NCBI GenBank assembly: GCA_046155285.1
Contig: JBJXEA010000010.1
Location: 72,815-136,814, forward strand
DNA length: 64,000 bases
DNA from: CAILHX01 sp046155285
GTDB taxonomy: Bacteria > Pseudomonadota > Gammaproteobacteria > Burkholderiales > Methylophilaceae
Direction of reading: 5' to 3'
Shown here: one piece after another, positions 27,745 through 36,099 of the stretch
Layout: each line of letters starts with the position of its first letter
How positions within the stretch are numbered: the first letter of the stretch is position 1
Notes under the pieces: generated by a model
Seen by the model: the letters and a program-made list of their open reading frames with translations, nothing else
Database searches by the model: none
What the model was told of the DNA's origin: nothing
Program-made: the position numbers and the translations under genes

Positions 27745-29540
27745 TGCAACTCCTGATAGATTTTTTCAGCCAACATTTTACTAATCCCTTCCACCTGCGC
27801 CAACTCTTCGGCACTGGCATCGCGCACGCCTGCCAAACCACCAAAACGTGTGAGCAGCCTCTGCCGCCGTTTTGCGCCTATGCCGCCTATGTCTTCAAGC
27901 GAAGAATGTAGACGCGCCTTGTCGCGTCGGCCTCTGTGGCCGGTGATGGCAAAACGGTGCGCCTCATCGCGGATTTGCTGCAACAAATGCAAACCGGGAT
28001 TATCTGCTGCGATTCTAAGCGGTGTTTCCTTTTCCGGGAAAAATAATTGCTCCATACCCGCTTTGCGCTCCACGCCTTTGGCAATGCCCAGCAATTGTAT
28101 GCCAGTCAACCCGATCTCCTGCAACACCTCCACCGCCACACCCAGTTGGCCTTTGCCACCGTCTATGAACACCACGTCCGGCACCTTGCCCTCGCCCGCC
28201 GCGATTTTGGTATAGCGCCGCGTTAATGCTTGGCGCATGGCTGCGTAGTCATCGCCGGGGGTGATGTCGGCGATGTTGTAGCGCCGATATTCCGAGTTCT
28301 GCATGGTGCCTTTATCGAACACCACGCAGCTCGCCACCGTGGCCTCGCCCATGGTGTGACTGATGTCGAAGCACTCGATACGGTTGGCGGTTTCGGACAA
28401 GTCTAGTGCCTCCCTTAAAGCCTCGAGCCTTGCACCTTGCGTAGCCTTCTGTGCCAAATGTTGCCCCAAAGCAAGACTGGCATTGGTCTGCGCCATTTTC
28501 AGCCAAACCCTCCTATCGCCGCCAGTATAAGCACTAATCTGCACCTTACGCCCCGCTTGATCGGAGAGCAATTGCTCAAGCGCTTCCGGCTCAAACACCG
28601 CGCTAACTATGATTAAGGGCGGCACGGGACGTGACAGATAATGCTGGGCAATGAACGATTCCAGCGCCGTGGCCTCGTCACAGCCTTCCGCATTTTTAGG
28701 GAAGAAGCTCCTATCGCCCAAATGTCGTCCACCGCGCACCATCACCAGATTCACGCACAGCAAGCCCTGCTCCGCCACGCACACCACCACATCGGCATCA
28801 TTGCTGCGAAAATCACTGACAAACTGCTTGGTTTGCACCGTGCGCAGGCTTTGCATACGATCCCTATACACCGCTGCCAACTCGTAATTCTGCGCTTCGG
28901 CCGCTGCATTCATGCGCTCGGAAATCTCGCCCATCACTTGCTGTTCTTTGCCCTGTAAAAACAACGTCGCTTGATGCACGTCATGTTGATAATCCTCAGC
29001 GTTGATATGGCCGACGCAAGGCGCGGTGCAGCGTTCTATCTGGTATTGCAGACAAGGCCGCGAGCGGTTGGAAAACACGCTGTTTTCGCAGGTTCTTAGG
29101 CGGAACACCTTTTGCAACAATTGAATACTTTCGCGTACCGCTGAAGTATTGGCAAACGGGCCAAAATATTGATCCGCCTTAACCTGCGAGCCACGATGAA
29201 ACGCCAGCAAAGGAAATTCATCGCCGGTGATTTTGATGTAAGGATAGCTTTTATCGTCACGAAACAGCACGTTATAGCGCGGCATCAAGCTTTTGATGAG
29301 GTTGTTCTCTAAGAGCAGCGCCTCGGCTTCGGAGTTGGTCACCGTGGTTTCAAGCCGTGCAATGTGCGACACCATCATGCGTGTGCGTGGGCTGGGCAGA
29401 TTTTTTTGGAAATACGATGACACGCGCTTTTTCAGATCGCGCGCCTTGCCCACATAAATCACCTCATCGGCAGCGTTAATCATGCGATACACGCCGGGCA
29501 GATGAGGGAGTGACTTCAGAACGGGGGTTGACTCAAACAT
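27741..29540 (-). CDS. uvrC: UvrABC excinuclease subunit C
   Basis: 599 aa nucleotide-excision-repair nuclease making both incisions around a lesion. Domain order: GIY-YIG nuclease at the N-terminus (LPGVYRMINAADEVIYVGKA), a Cys-rich region (RPCLQYQIERCTAPC), the UVR UvrB-interaction segment near residue 205, the RNase H-like 3' nuclease with FDISHTMGEATVASCVVFD and FIDGGKGQL, and a C-terminal helix-hairpin-helix pair (IGGIGAKRRQRLLTRFGG). The length is normal. A short hairpin without a T run lies between it and the upstream tautomerase gene. Confidence 0.97.
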   Translation of the reverse strand: MFESTPVLKSLPHLPGVYRMINAADEVIYVGKARDLKKRVSSYFQKNLPSPRTRMMVSHIARLETTVTNSEAEALLLENNLIKSLMPRYNVLFRDDKSYPYIKITGDEFPLLAFHRGSQVKADQYFGPFANTSAVRESIQLLQKVFRLRTCENSVFSNRSRPCLQYQIERCTAPCVGHINAEDYQHDVHQATLFLQGKEQQVMGEISERMNAAAEAQNYELAAVYRDRMQSLRTVQTKQFVSDFRSNDADVVVCVAEQGLLCVNLVMVRGGRHLGDRSFFPKNAEGCDEATALESFIAQHYLSRPVPPLIIVSAVFEPEALEQLLSDQAGRKVQISAYTGGDRRVWLKMAQTNASLALGQHLAQKATQGARLEALREALDLSETANRIECFDISHTMGEATVASCVVFDKGTMQNSEYRRYNIADITPGDDYAAMRQALTRRYTKIAAGEGKVPDVVFIDGGKGQLGVAVEVLQEIGLTGIQLLGIAKGVERKAGMEQLFFPEKETPLRIAADNPGLHLLQQIRDEAHRFAITGHRGRRDKARLHSSLEDIGGIGAKRRQRLLTRFGGLAGVRDASAEELAQVEGISKMLAEKIYQELH

Positions 29541-29585
29541 ACTTACTCATCATCAAGACATGAAGCGCAGACGACCTCGCCTGCG

Positions 29586-29768
29586 CTACTCATCCAGCAA
29601 CTTCCCCGCAATCGCCCAGTCTTCATACGCCACTTCTTCAAACGTAATGTAGGTGTATTCCGGCGGTTTATGGGCATGACGCTCCAAGGTGGCGGTGATT
29701 TCTTGGGCGATTTTTTGCTTTTGTTCGCGGGTGATAGAACCGGCTAATTTCAAATTGACGTAAGGCAT
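29586..29768 (-). CDS. 4-oxalocrotonate tautomerase family protein
   Basis: 60 aa, the size of the smallest tautomerase-superfamily subunits. After Met removal the N-terminal Pro1 (PYVNLKLAG) would be the catalytic base, and the GSITREQKQKIAQEIT helix and the EVAYEDWAIAGKLL end match the family. These proteins act as small multimers on enol/keto substrates; the physiological substrate is unknown. It overlaps the 3' end of the glycosylase gene by 19 bases, which suggests one transcript. Confidence 0.85.
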   Translation of the reverse strand: MPYVNLKLAGSITREQKQKIAQEITATLERHAHKPPEYTYITFEEVAYEDWAIAGKLLDE

Positions 29769-30394
29769 GATAAATCCTCCTTAATTTTCTCAAAAACCGC
29801 CTCAAACATGGGCGTGGTCAAGCGTTTAGTTTGCGTATTGTAGCGGCTGCAATGGTAGCTGTCATAGAGCTGCAAGCCATTGGACAAGCGGTGATGCGCG
29901 GCGTGGGCAAAGGCATATTCTTTGGGCTTAAGTTGCAATGCGCGTAGCACCGCCGCGTGTGCCACATTGCCTAGCGCCAATACCGCTGCGCCTTTAGCTA
30001 AAACCGCTAATTCAGCAGTGAGATAGCCATTGCACATCACCACCTCAGCAGTTTCTGGCTTATTTTCTGGCGGCAAGCACTTCACCGCGTTGGTAATGCG
30101 GCAACCTAGCAGTTGCAAACCATCTTCTTTTGAAACAGATTGTGGCGCGGTGCTAAAGCCAAACTTATACAAAGTTTGATACAACAAAATTCCCGCATGA
30201 TCCCCCGTAAAAGGCCGTCCAGAGCGGTTTGCACCGTGCATTCCCGGAGCTAAACCTACAATCAGTAAACGCGGATTATCGTCACCGAACGGTGGAACGG
30301 GACGGCAGTGGTAATCGGGGTGTTGTTGCTTAACACCGTCTAAAAACCCCGCTAGGCGCGGGCAACGACGGCAGTTGAGATCAAAAGTTACCAA
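29750..30394 (-). CDS. Family 5 (UDGb-type) uracil-DNA glycosylase
   Basis: 214 aa iron-sulfur DNA glycosylase of the uracil-DNA glycosylase superfamily. Motif I reads GLAPGMHGANRSGRPFTGD (residues about 47-65), typical of family 5, and the second motif is HCSRYNTQTKRLT (family HPSPRNTQT with Pro replaced). The [4Fe-4S] ligands are probably Cys8, Cys11, Cys106 and Cys121. Members remove uracil and some other damaged bases from DNA. The start is an unusual TTG whose codon overlaps the stop region of the upstream Crp/Fnr gene; no ATG or GTG fits the frame. Confidence 0.88.
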   Translation of the reverse strand: MVTFDLNCRRCPRLAGFLDGVKQQHPDYHCRPVPPFGDDNPRLLIVGLAPGMHGANRSGRPFTGDHAGILLYQTLYKFGFSTAPQSVSKEDGLQLLGCRITNAVKCLPPENKPETAEVVMCNGYLTAELAVLAKGAAVLALGNVAHAAVLRALQLKPKEYAFAHAAHHRLSNGLQLYDSYHCSRYNTQTKRLTTPMFEAVFEKIKEDLSCLTSI

Positions 30395-31032
30395 CGTGCT
30401 GGCAAATGGTTACAGATAATAATACGATGCTTATCAATATCAATATAACCACCACGCTTGAGGTCATTGAGGATTTTGGTCACCATTTCGCGCGAAGAAC
30501 CTACCAGATTGGCTAAATCCTGATGTGTGATGACTTGCGTGATGCGCCGTCCATCAGGCATGGCTTCCGATTGCTTCATCAACTCTCTGGCGATTCTGCC
30601 GTAGACATCCAGCAGCGCCAGATTCTCCACCTGCCCCGCCATGCTGCGGATTCTGCCGGTCAGGGTGCGCATCAAATTGATGGAAATGTCGGGATGGCTT
30701 CTGAGGCACTCTAGGAAATGGCGCTGTGGCAACATGGCGATGCGGCTTTCTTCCGTGGTCATCACCGAGGCTGAGCGCCTCTCACCGTCTATCAACGCCA
30801 GCTCGCCAAAAGCATCGTCTGTATCTAAAAAATCCAGGATGATTTCACGGCCGTCTTCGCTGCCTAGATACACTTTTACTCTGCCAGAGAGAATCACATA
30901 CAGATTGTTGGATTCATCGCCTTGATGAATGATGACGGTGTTGCGCGGATAGTTGCGTACCGTCGCGCCATTCTCTAGTTTGGCGAGATCTTGTTCGTTT
31001 AACCCAGCAAATAGCGGCACCAACTCCAGCAT
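30388..31032 (-). CDS. Crp/Fnr family transcriptional regulator
   Basis: 214 aa DNA-binding regulator. A cyclic-nucleotide-binding-type beta-roll occupies residues about 8-120 (VIIHQGDESNNLYVILSGRVKVYL, FGELALIDGERRSASV), followed by a long dimer helix and a C-terminal winged helix (THQDLANLVGSSREMVTKIL, the recognition helix). It lacks the four-Cys N-terminal cluster of oxygen-sensing FNR, and the effector is not evident. GERRSASV matches the RRSA portion of the Crp cAMP pocket fairly closely. A GGGAG ribosome site precedes ATG. It overlaps the glycosylase gene by 7 bases, so it heads that transcript. Confidence 0.9.
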   Translation of the reverse strand: MLELVPLFAGLNEQDLAKLENGATVRNYPRNTVIIHQGDESNNLYVILSGRVKVYLGSEDGREIILDFLDTDDAFGELALIDGERRSASVMTTEESRIAMLPQRHFLECLRSHPDISINLMRTLTGRIRSMAGQVENLALLDVYGRIARELMKQSEAMPDGRRITQVITHQDLANLVGSSREMVTKILNDLKRGGYIDIDKHRIIICNHLPARW

Positions 31033-31120
31033 GACTGCACTCCCTTATTTTTTCTAAATGCACCCGAAACTTAACCGAATGAGTTTGTTATAGCAAGTGA
31101 ATTTTGCGGCTGAAAAAGCT

Positions 31121-33928
31121 TTAGTGTTTTCGCCCGCCCCGCTCCAGTTGCAACTTCCGCTCCGGCAAGCGTAACAATGGCTTCACCTCGCAATAGGCCA
31201 GACAATCCTCATCCTCAAAACGTACCGCGGCATCGCCCGCTTTTATCTCATCGGCAATCTTTTCCAAGCTATCGCGCCAATGTTGCAGTAGCGCGTGCCA
31301 TTCGGGAAATTTCTCTGCGTCGAACACTCTGCGTGCATCTTCCAGCCCCTTCACGCCAGGCAGGATACCGGACTTATTGGCAATTCCGACGAACTGGTGT
31401 TCGCCCGCCCGCACTTTGGCGAAACACACCGCCGCCACTTCGCCTTCAATCAGCACCAGCGAGGCATAGATAGGGAGTTGCGGCTCGCTGATGCTGTCTT
31501 CTGCCCAACTATTTGGGCTAAGCTGCGAGCCGGTTTTGTAGTCAATCACCGCCATGCTTTCGTCCGGCAAGACATCCACGCGATCCAAGGTAAGTTCGAC
31601 ACTAATACCTTTGATGTCCAGCTTCACACGGCGCTCCACATCTTGCACGGTGAATGGCGGGCGCTCGCGCTCCAGCGCCAGCCAGCCATTGAGCAGCGCT
31701 GCCAGACGCAGCTTTTCCAGCGCGAGGAAGTGCGTGGGCAAGGCATCATCCAGTTGCTGCGAAAACTGCTTCACTCCAGCTTTCACCGCCTGTTGCACGG
31801 CTGCTTGTTGTGCGGTTTCGTCCATATTTTGCAGGTAAGCAGAATCGCGCCCGTTCCAGAACGCCTGCAACACGGCGTGCAGCAAACTGCCACGCGCCAT
31901 GCTGTCCAGACCGTCCACCGGCTCATCCAAAGCACGAGCGCCAAGCCGATACTGGTAATAACCCCAAGCCGGACAAACCGCCTGCGCCTGAAACAGCCCC
32001 GCCCCGCCCCGCACCTTTTCGCCTTCTGTAACAGCTGGTGCTTGGTGGTCTTGCAACCATTGCATATCAGCCGGATCGGCGAGTTGTTCGGCCAGTGTTT
32101 TCGCCAATGAGAATTCATTTTCAGCAAGTGGAATATCTTTCAACAAAGGGCTAACGCGCAGCTCTCTTTCGCCGTCCCGATGCGCCCAAGAGAACACCAC
32201 TTCAGGCGCAGAACGCAGCAATCGTTGATGGATAGTTTGTGCAAATTCGGCCTGCACTCGGCTGCATGAATTGGGCGTACCCGCTGTTCTTTGCACCTCG
32301 GCAGGCAGCAGCGGATTAGCCCGTGCAGGCGGCGGCCAGACATGATCATTCATGCCCATCACCCACAGCGCATCCAGCGGTTCACTACTCGCCTCCAGCA
32401 TACCCATCACCTGTATCTGCGGTTTGTGGGTAGATTCCGGCTGAAAGATGCGGTCGCGCAGCAAGCGGGAAAGCTGGCGCAAAGCTTCGCTGGGGCTGAG
32501 TTTACCGAGCAGCGGATCGAGTTCAGCATAAGCTTGCAGGGTCTCCATCCACGCTTGCCGTGCCTGGAATTCAAAGCTGGAAAGGCTGCGCTCACCCGGC
32601 CAATGGGCGGCTTCCAGCAGTTGGGTGTAGGACTGTGTCCAGCCTGAGGGGAGTTGTTTGGTGGTGACGGCCTTCTTTTGCAGGGCTTCAAGGTGCACCA
32701 CCAGCCTAGAAAGCCCCCGTCGCGCTCCCGCTCCCCCCGTGGGAGAGGGCTGGGGTGAGGGGGCGCTCTCCACCACCGCATCCCCATCCTCCTTCGAAAA
32801 GCTCAGGACAGGCCAAATTTCCCCCTGTGAAGGGGAAGGAGTATCAAGTTGCGCCCTCCTCGCCATGCGTAATAGTTGATCCAGCGAGATAGTGGCTGGT
32901 AGCTTGCGCCGCATCATCGCCTCTAGCTTCGCACGTGCATCGGCCTCGCTAATACCGGCTGACCAGTAAACATCAAGCAGCAGAGCGCCACTCTCTTGCT
33001 GCGTAGTGCGGTGGTTGCAAGCCAAGCGCAACAAAGCCAGCGCGGTGGCAATCATTGGGTGTTCGGCTAATGGCGTTCCTAGCGAAAAATCATAAGCACG
33101 CGGAATATCGGCATGCGCAGGGTGGATGCTGTCGGAATGCAGCACGTCGTCCAGCATGTTCTGCAAAGTCGCCCGCAGATTCGCTAGTTCTGGCACCACG
33201 ATGGCGAGCTTGGATTGCGGATTCTGTTGCAATCGAGTTTGAACCCAAACCACCGCCGCACGACATTCAGCTTCGGCCTCGTCGAATTCCCGCTTCACCG
33301 CATGTGCTGGCGCTTGCAGCCCTATCGGCCAATCCTGCACATCGCAGCCGTGCTGTTTAAGCGCCTCAAACAAGCGTTTTTCTTGCAGACTGCTACGGTC
33401 AAAACCTGCGAGGTGGATGGTGGGCGGCAAACTGACATGTGGAATAAGGCCAATTTGCAAGTCCAACATCCGCGTCTCTTCCAGCGCATCGCGCTGCTGG
33501 CACAAGGATCGAAACGCCGCCCGCCAGCGCAAAAACTGCCTCGTCTCATCGGTATGCAACTCATCGGGAAAACGCACGCCCCAAGCCTGCATCAGCGCAT
33601 TGGCCTCCATCGCCGACTGCGCCATTCCAGTGACATCAAACAGCTGCTGCTGCGGATTGCCAGACGTGGCTTTGGTGATGACCTGCTCCCACAGCAAGCA
33701 CTCGGCCATGCTGCCCAAGGTGCTGCGGGGGATGTCTTGCGGCGGAATTTTTCCAGAAAGCAACACGCGCTGCGTAAGGCCTTCCAGCCATTGCGTCAAG
33801 GTAAGCACCTGCAAGGGTTGCCATTGTTTCAACCCGACGCTTTGCTGGGCGGCAGAATGCGCCAGCCTGATGCCACGAGCGAGGCGTGCCGTGGAACAAA
33901 GAATTAAATCAGGGAGAGCTTCCATCAT
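31121..33928 (-). CDS. AddB/RecB-like PD-(D/E)XK nuclease, probable DNA repair protein
   Basis: 935 aa. The C-terminal quarter carries a RecB-type nuclease core: ARGSLLHAVLQAFW, then VDVLPDESMAVIDYKTGSQL with the D-x-K catalytic pair. The N-terminal part is a divergent UvrD/AddB-like region without obvious Walker motifs; VMGMNDHVWPPPARANPLLP resembles AddB's LGLNEGxFP-type segment. It matches the proteobacterial 'probable DNA repair protein' group thought to work with an AddA-like helicase, which is not in the window. Residues about 360-400 (TPSPSQGE...APSPQPSPTGGAGAR) are low-complexity and are encoded by dispersed repeats, see the repeat entry. Start ATG ATG; either Met is possible. Confidence 0.82.
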   Translation of the reverse strand: MMEALPDLILCSTARLARGIRLAHSAAQQSVGLKQWQPLQVLTLTQWLEGLTQRVLLSGKIPPQDIPRSTLGSMAECLLWEQVITKATSGNPQQQLFDVTGMAQSAMEANALMQAWGVRFPDELHTDETRQFLRWRAAFRSLCQQRDALEETRMLDLQIGLIPHVSLPPTIHLAGFDRSSLQEKRLFEALKQHGCDVQDWPIGLQAPAHAVKREFDEAEAECRAAVVWVQTRLQQNPQSKLAIVVPELANLRATLQNMLDDVLHSDSIHPAHADIPRAYDFSLGTPLAEHPMIATALALLRLACNHRTTQQESGALLLDVYWSAGISEADARAKLEAMMRRKLPATISLDQLLRMARRAQLDTPSPSQGEIWPVLSFSKEDGDAVVESAPSPQPSPTGGAGARRGLSRLVVHLEALQKKAVTTKQLPSGWTQSYTQLLEAAHWPGERSLSSFEFQARQAWMETLQAYAELDPLLGKLSPSEALRQLSRLLRDRIFQPESTHKPQIQVMGMLEASSEPLDALWVMGMNDHVWPPPARANPLLPAEVQRTAGTPNSCSRVQAEFAQTIHQRLLRSAPEVVFSWAHRDGERELRVSPLLKDIPLAENEFSLAKTLAEQLADPADMQWLQDHQAPAVTEGEKVRGGAGLFQAQAVCPAWGYYQYRLGARALDEPVDGLDSMARGSLLHAVLQAFWNGRDSAYLQNMDETAQQAAVQQAVKAGVKQFSQQLDDALPTHFLALEKLRLAALLNGWLALERERPPFTVQDVERRVKLDIKGISVELTLDRVDVLPDESMAVIDYKTGSQLSPNSWAEDSISEPQLPIYASLVLIEGEVAAVCFAKVRAGEHQFVGIANKSGILPGVKGLEDARRVFDAEKFPEWHALLQHWRDSLEKIADEIKAGDAAVRFEDEDCLAYCEVKPLLRLPERKLQLERGGRKH
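32730..32842. repeat. Three different dispersed repeats absorbed in frame into the nuclease gene
   Basis: In about 113 bases lie three sequences of types normally seen between genes: an imperfect inverted repeat CCCCCCGTGGGAGAGGGC running into TGGGGTGAGGGG (32733-32763), the palindromic-type CCTTCGAAAAGCTCAGGACA (32791-32810, known as a dispersed repeat in many proteobacteria), and TTCCCCCTGTGAAGGGGAAG (32819-32838). None introduces a stop in the gene's frame. They encode a Pro/Ser/Gly-rich linker. Confidence 0.7.
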
Positions 33929-33987
33929 GGGAAGCTATTGTAACGCTTAGATTCCCTGCATGAATTGCCGAGATGATGCAGAGAGCT

Positions 33988-34215
33988 TTAATTACTAGGC
34001 GCACCACGCACCGTGCATTTTGCATCTTTGAATGGTCCACTGTAGCTGTTAAACCGCCCTGCACCCTGTTGCCAACCTTCGCCCGGCCATGCCTGCGCAC
34101 AAATCACATCGCCGTCTTGGACGCTCTCCCACTTAAACCAAGGCGCGGATGCGGCTAGCGCATAAAAACCACAGCCCAATAACAATACAAAAACCACTGC
34201 TTTAACTTTTGACAT
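33988..34215 (-). CDS. Small exported or membrane-anchored hypothetical protein
   Basis: 75 aa. The N-terminus (MSKVKAVVFVLLLGCGFYALA) is a signal peptide or single membrane anchor, followed by a short extracytoplasmic part with Trp-rich WFKWESVQDGDVICAQAWPGEGW and a second Cys near the C-terminus, so one disulfide is possible. ATG 34215 is chosen because AGGAG lies 7 bases upstream; a start at 34266 would add a 17-residue hydrophilic extension with no ribosome site. The family is not recognised. Confidence 0.6.
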   Translation of the reverse strand: MSKVKAVVFVLLLGCGFYALAASAPWFKWESVQDGDVICAQAWPGEGWQQGAGRFNSYSGPFKDAKCTVRGAPSN

Positions 34216-34380
34216 GACGCACTCCTCATTATTTGAATCTAGGCACGATTGACTTTGCTTGGGCAATTAGAAGCAATTTACCTCTTAACGTCTTCGGGTG
34301 TAAAGCGGTTAACAGAGGCGCATTCAAACAAGGCAGGATTTTTAGTCTGTATTAGAGGAATTTTAGCTAAAAGTTTAAGA

Positions 34381-34386
34381 TATAAT
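34381..34386 (+). promoter_or_regulatory. Perfect -10 box ahead of tRNA remnant and Nudix gene
   Basis: TATAAT in an AT-rich setting (preceded by AAGTTTAAGA). No good -35 hexamer at 16-18 bases. It may be the old promoter of the decayed tRNA gene, now feeding the Nudix-mnmA pair. Confidence 0.45.
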
Positions 34387-34395
34387 CCGTTTCCC

Positions 34396-34445
34396 CGTGT
34401 ATGGGATGCAAGGAGTCGCAACTTCGAATCTTGCCGTCCCGACCA
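34396..34445 (+). pseudogene. Decayed tRNA-Pro remnant (3' half)
   Basis: The 3' end reads like a tRNA: a T-arm GCAAC-TTCGAAT-CTTGC with four of five pairs, then CGTCCCG, discriminator A and CCA, the ending typical of tRNA-Pro. A TATGGGA segment upstream resembles a Pro (TGG) anticodon loop, but its flanks pair poorly. No D-arm or matching 5' acceptor strand (CGGGACG) is present, so it cannot fold as a complete tRNA. Confidence 0.55.
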
Positions 34446-34480
34446 ATTCTGACCATTTCTAATGGGTGTTGCCATCTGCC

Positions 34481-34939
34481 ATGTCCCACATCTGGAAACC
34501 TCACGTAACCGTCGCCGCCATCGTTGAACAGGATGAAAAATTCCTGATGGTCGAGGAAGAAACGCCTGATGGCCTGATGTTTAACCAGCCCGCAGGCCAT
34601 TTGGAAGAAGGCGAGACCATCATCGAAGCCGCCATCCGCGAGACGCAGGAAGAAACGGCGTACCGCTTTTCACCTCAATCTTTGCTCGGCATTTACCACT
34701 GGAAACATCCGCAAAAAGAACCCACTTATCTGCGCTTCGCCTTTATTGGCGGGGTTTCTGAGCATAATCCAGCGCAAACTTTGGATGACGGCATTGTGCG
34801 GGCGGTGTGGATGTCGCTGGACGAAATCCGCGCTAAAACTCACCGCCATCGCAGCCCACAGGTGATGACTTGCATTGAGGATTATCTGGCGGGCAAGCAA
34901 TTCCCTTTAACTCTGCTGACTCACTTACTTTATGACTAG
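34481..34939 (+). CDS. Nudix hydrolase (NudJ-like)
   Basis: 152 aa. A clear Nudix box begins GHLEEGETIIEAAIRETQEE (the metal-binding REXXEE core is intact), preceded by MVEEETPDGLMFNQPA and followed by the WKHPQKEPTYLRFAF segment. The order and length resemble NudJ, a phosphatase acting on thiamine pyrophosphate precursors and nucleotides in E. coli, which is likewise next to mnmA. ATG 34481 is preferred; a GTG at 34466 is in frame but has no ribosome site. The 3' end overlaps the mnmA start by 8 bases. Confidence 0.9.
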   Translation: MSHIWKPHVTVAAIVEQDEKFLMVEEETPDGLMFNQPAGHLEEGETIIEAAIRETQEETAYRFSPQSLLGIYHWKHPQKEPTYLRFAFIGGVSEHNPAQTLDDGIVRAVWMSLDEIRAKTHRHRSPQVMTCIEDYLAGKQFPLTLLTHLLYD

Positions 34940-36002
34940 GGTTGTTGTGGGTTTGTCGGGCGGGGTAGATTCCTCAGTCGCCGCGCTGCTGCTAAAGCAG
35001 CAAGGCTATGAGGTGGTCGGCCTGTTCATGAAAAACTGGGAAGACGACGACACCGAGGAGTTCTGCCCTTCACGTCAAGATTTGATTGATGCCGCAGCAG
35101 TAGCAGACCGCATTGGGATTGAGATTGAAGCGGTGAATTTCTCCGCCGAATACAAGGAAAAAGTATTCGCCAATTTTCTTGCTGAATACCAAGCTGGACG
35201 TACGCCCAACCCAGACATTCTGTGCAATTCTGAGATCAAATTCCGCGCGTTTTTAGACCACGCGCTTGCTTTAGGCGCAGACCTCATCGCCACCGGCCAC
35301 TACGCCAGAGTGCGCGAACGTAACAGCCTGTTTCAGTTGCTCAAAGCCGAAGACGGCACCAAAGACCAGAGTTATTTTTTGTATCGCTTAAACCAAGCGC
35401 AACTCTCCAAAACGCTGTTTCCGCTGGGCGATTTATACAAACGCGACGTGCGGGAAATGGCGCGGCAAGCGGGTCTGCCGACCAGCGAGAAGAAGGACTC
35501 CACAGGCATCTGCTTCATCGGCGAACGCCCATTCCGCGAGTTTCTGAACCGCTACCTGCCCAAACAACCGGGCGAGATGCAAACGCCAGAAGGCAAAGTG
35601 GTTGGGCACCATGAAGGACTGATGTACTTCACCTTGGGGCAACGTCAGGGCTTAAACATCGGGGGCAGCCGCGACGGCAATGGCGAACCGTGGTTTGTGG
35701 CGGCCAAGGACATGACCAAAAATATCCTCACCGTAGTGCAAGGTCACGACCATCCACTATTGCTGCGCGGCAGTTTAAGCGCTGACAATACACACTGGAT
35801 TGCAGACCACAACCCGCGCGAGCATTGGGTATATGCCGCCAAAACGCGCTATCGCCAAGCCGATGCGCCGTGTGAAATAGACAGATTAGGTGAGAAAGAC
35901 TGCGAGATAGGTTTTGCCGAGCCACAATGGGCGGTGACACCAGGGCAGTCAGTGGTAGTGTATGAGAGCCAAGTGTGTTTGGGTGGTGGGGTTATCGTGT
36001 AA
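34932..36002 (+). CDS. mnmA: tRNA-specific 2-thiouridylase
   Basis: 356 aa cytoplasmic enzyme that thiolates U34 of tRNA-Lys, -Glu and -Gln. The ATP-pyrophosphatase P-loop is VGLSGGVDSSVAALLL at the N-terminus; the two catalytic cysteines are in NPDILCNSEIKF and KDSTGICFIGERPF; the tRNA-binding middle and C-terminal beta-barrel domains (YFTLGQRQGLNIGG, LCLGGG-type end VCLGGGVIV) are present. It is translationally coupled to the upstream Nudix gene. Confidence 0.97.
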   Translation: MTRVVVGLSGGVDSSVAALLLKQQGYEVVGLFMKNWEDDDTEEFCPSRQDLIDAAAVADRIGIEIEAVNFSAEYKEKVFANFLAEYQAGRTPNPDILCNSEIKFRAFLDHALALGADLIATGHYARVRERNSLFQLLKAEDGTKDQSYFLYRLNQAQLSKTLFPLGDLYKRDVREMARQAGLPTSEKKDSTGICFIGERPFREFLNRYLPKQPGEMQTPEGKVVGHHEGLMYFTLGQRQGLNIGGSRDGNGEPWFVAAKDMTKNILTVVQGHDHPLLLRGSLSADNTHWIADHNPREHWVYAAKTRYRQADAPCEIDRLGEKDCEIGFAEPQWAVTPGQSVVVYESQVCLGGGVIV

Positions 36003-36003
36003 A

Positions 36004-36095
36004 TGTAGGTTGGTGCTGAACGCAGTGAAGCCCAACAATCGCGGCATTTATTCCAACACTCGAAAGATGCGCTTCATACTTCAGCACATCCTACG
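36004..36095. repeat. Dispersed palindromic repeat, copy 1
   Basis: The element fills the gap between the convergent mnmA and merR stops. Ends are inverted (GTAGG-x-GTGCTGA and TCAGCAC-AT-CCTAC). The core blocks CAACAATCGCGG and GATGCGCTTCAT recur at 63671-63757 in the same orientation. Confidence 0.65.
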
Positions 36096-36099
36096 CAAA

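Noticed and set aside
29564..29587. Hairpin before uvrC as a terminator
   Set aside because: It has a 7-bp stem but no T run and overlaps the tautomerase stop, so it is probably not a functional terminator.
30388..31032. Oxygen-sensing FNR
   Set aside because: The N-terminal cysteine cluster needed for the iron-sulfur centre is absent.
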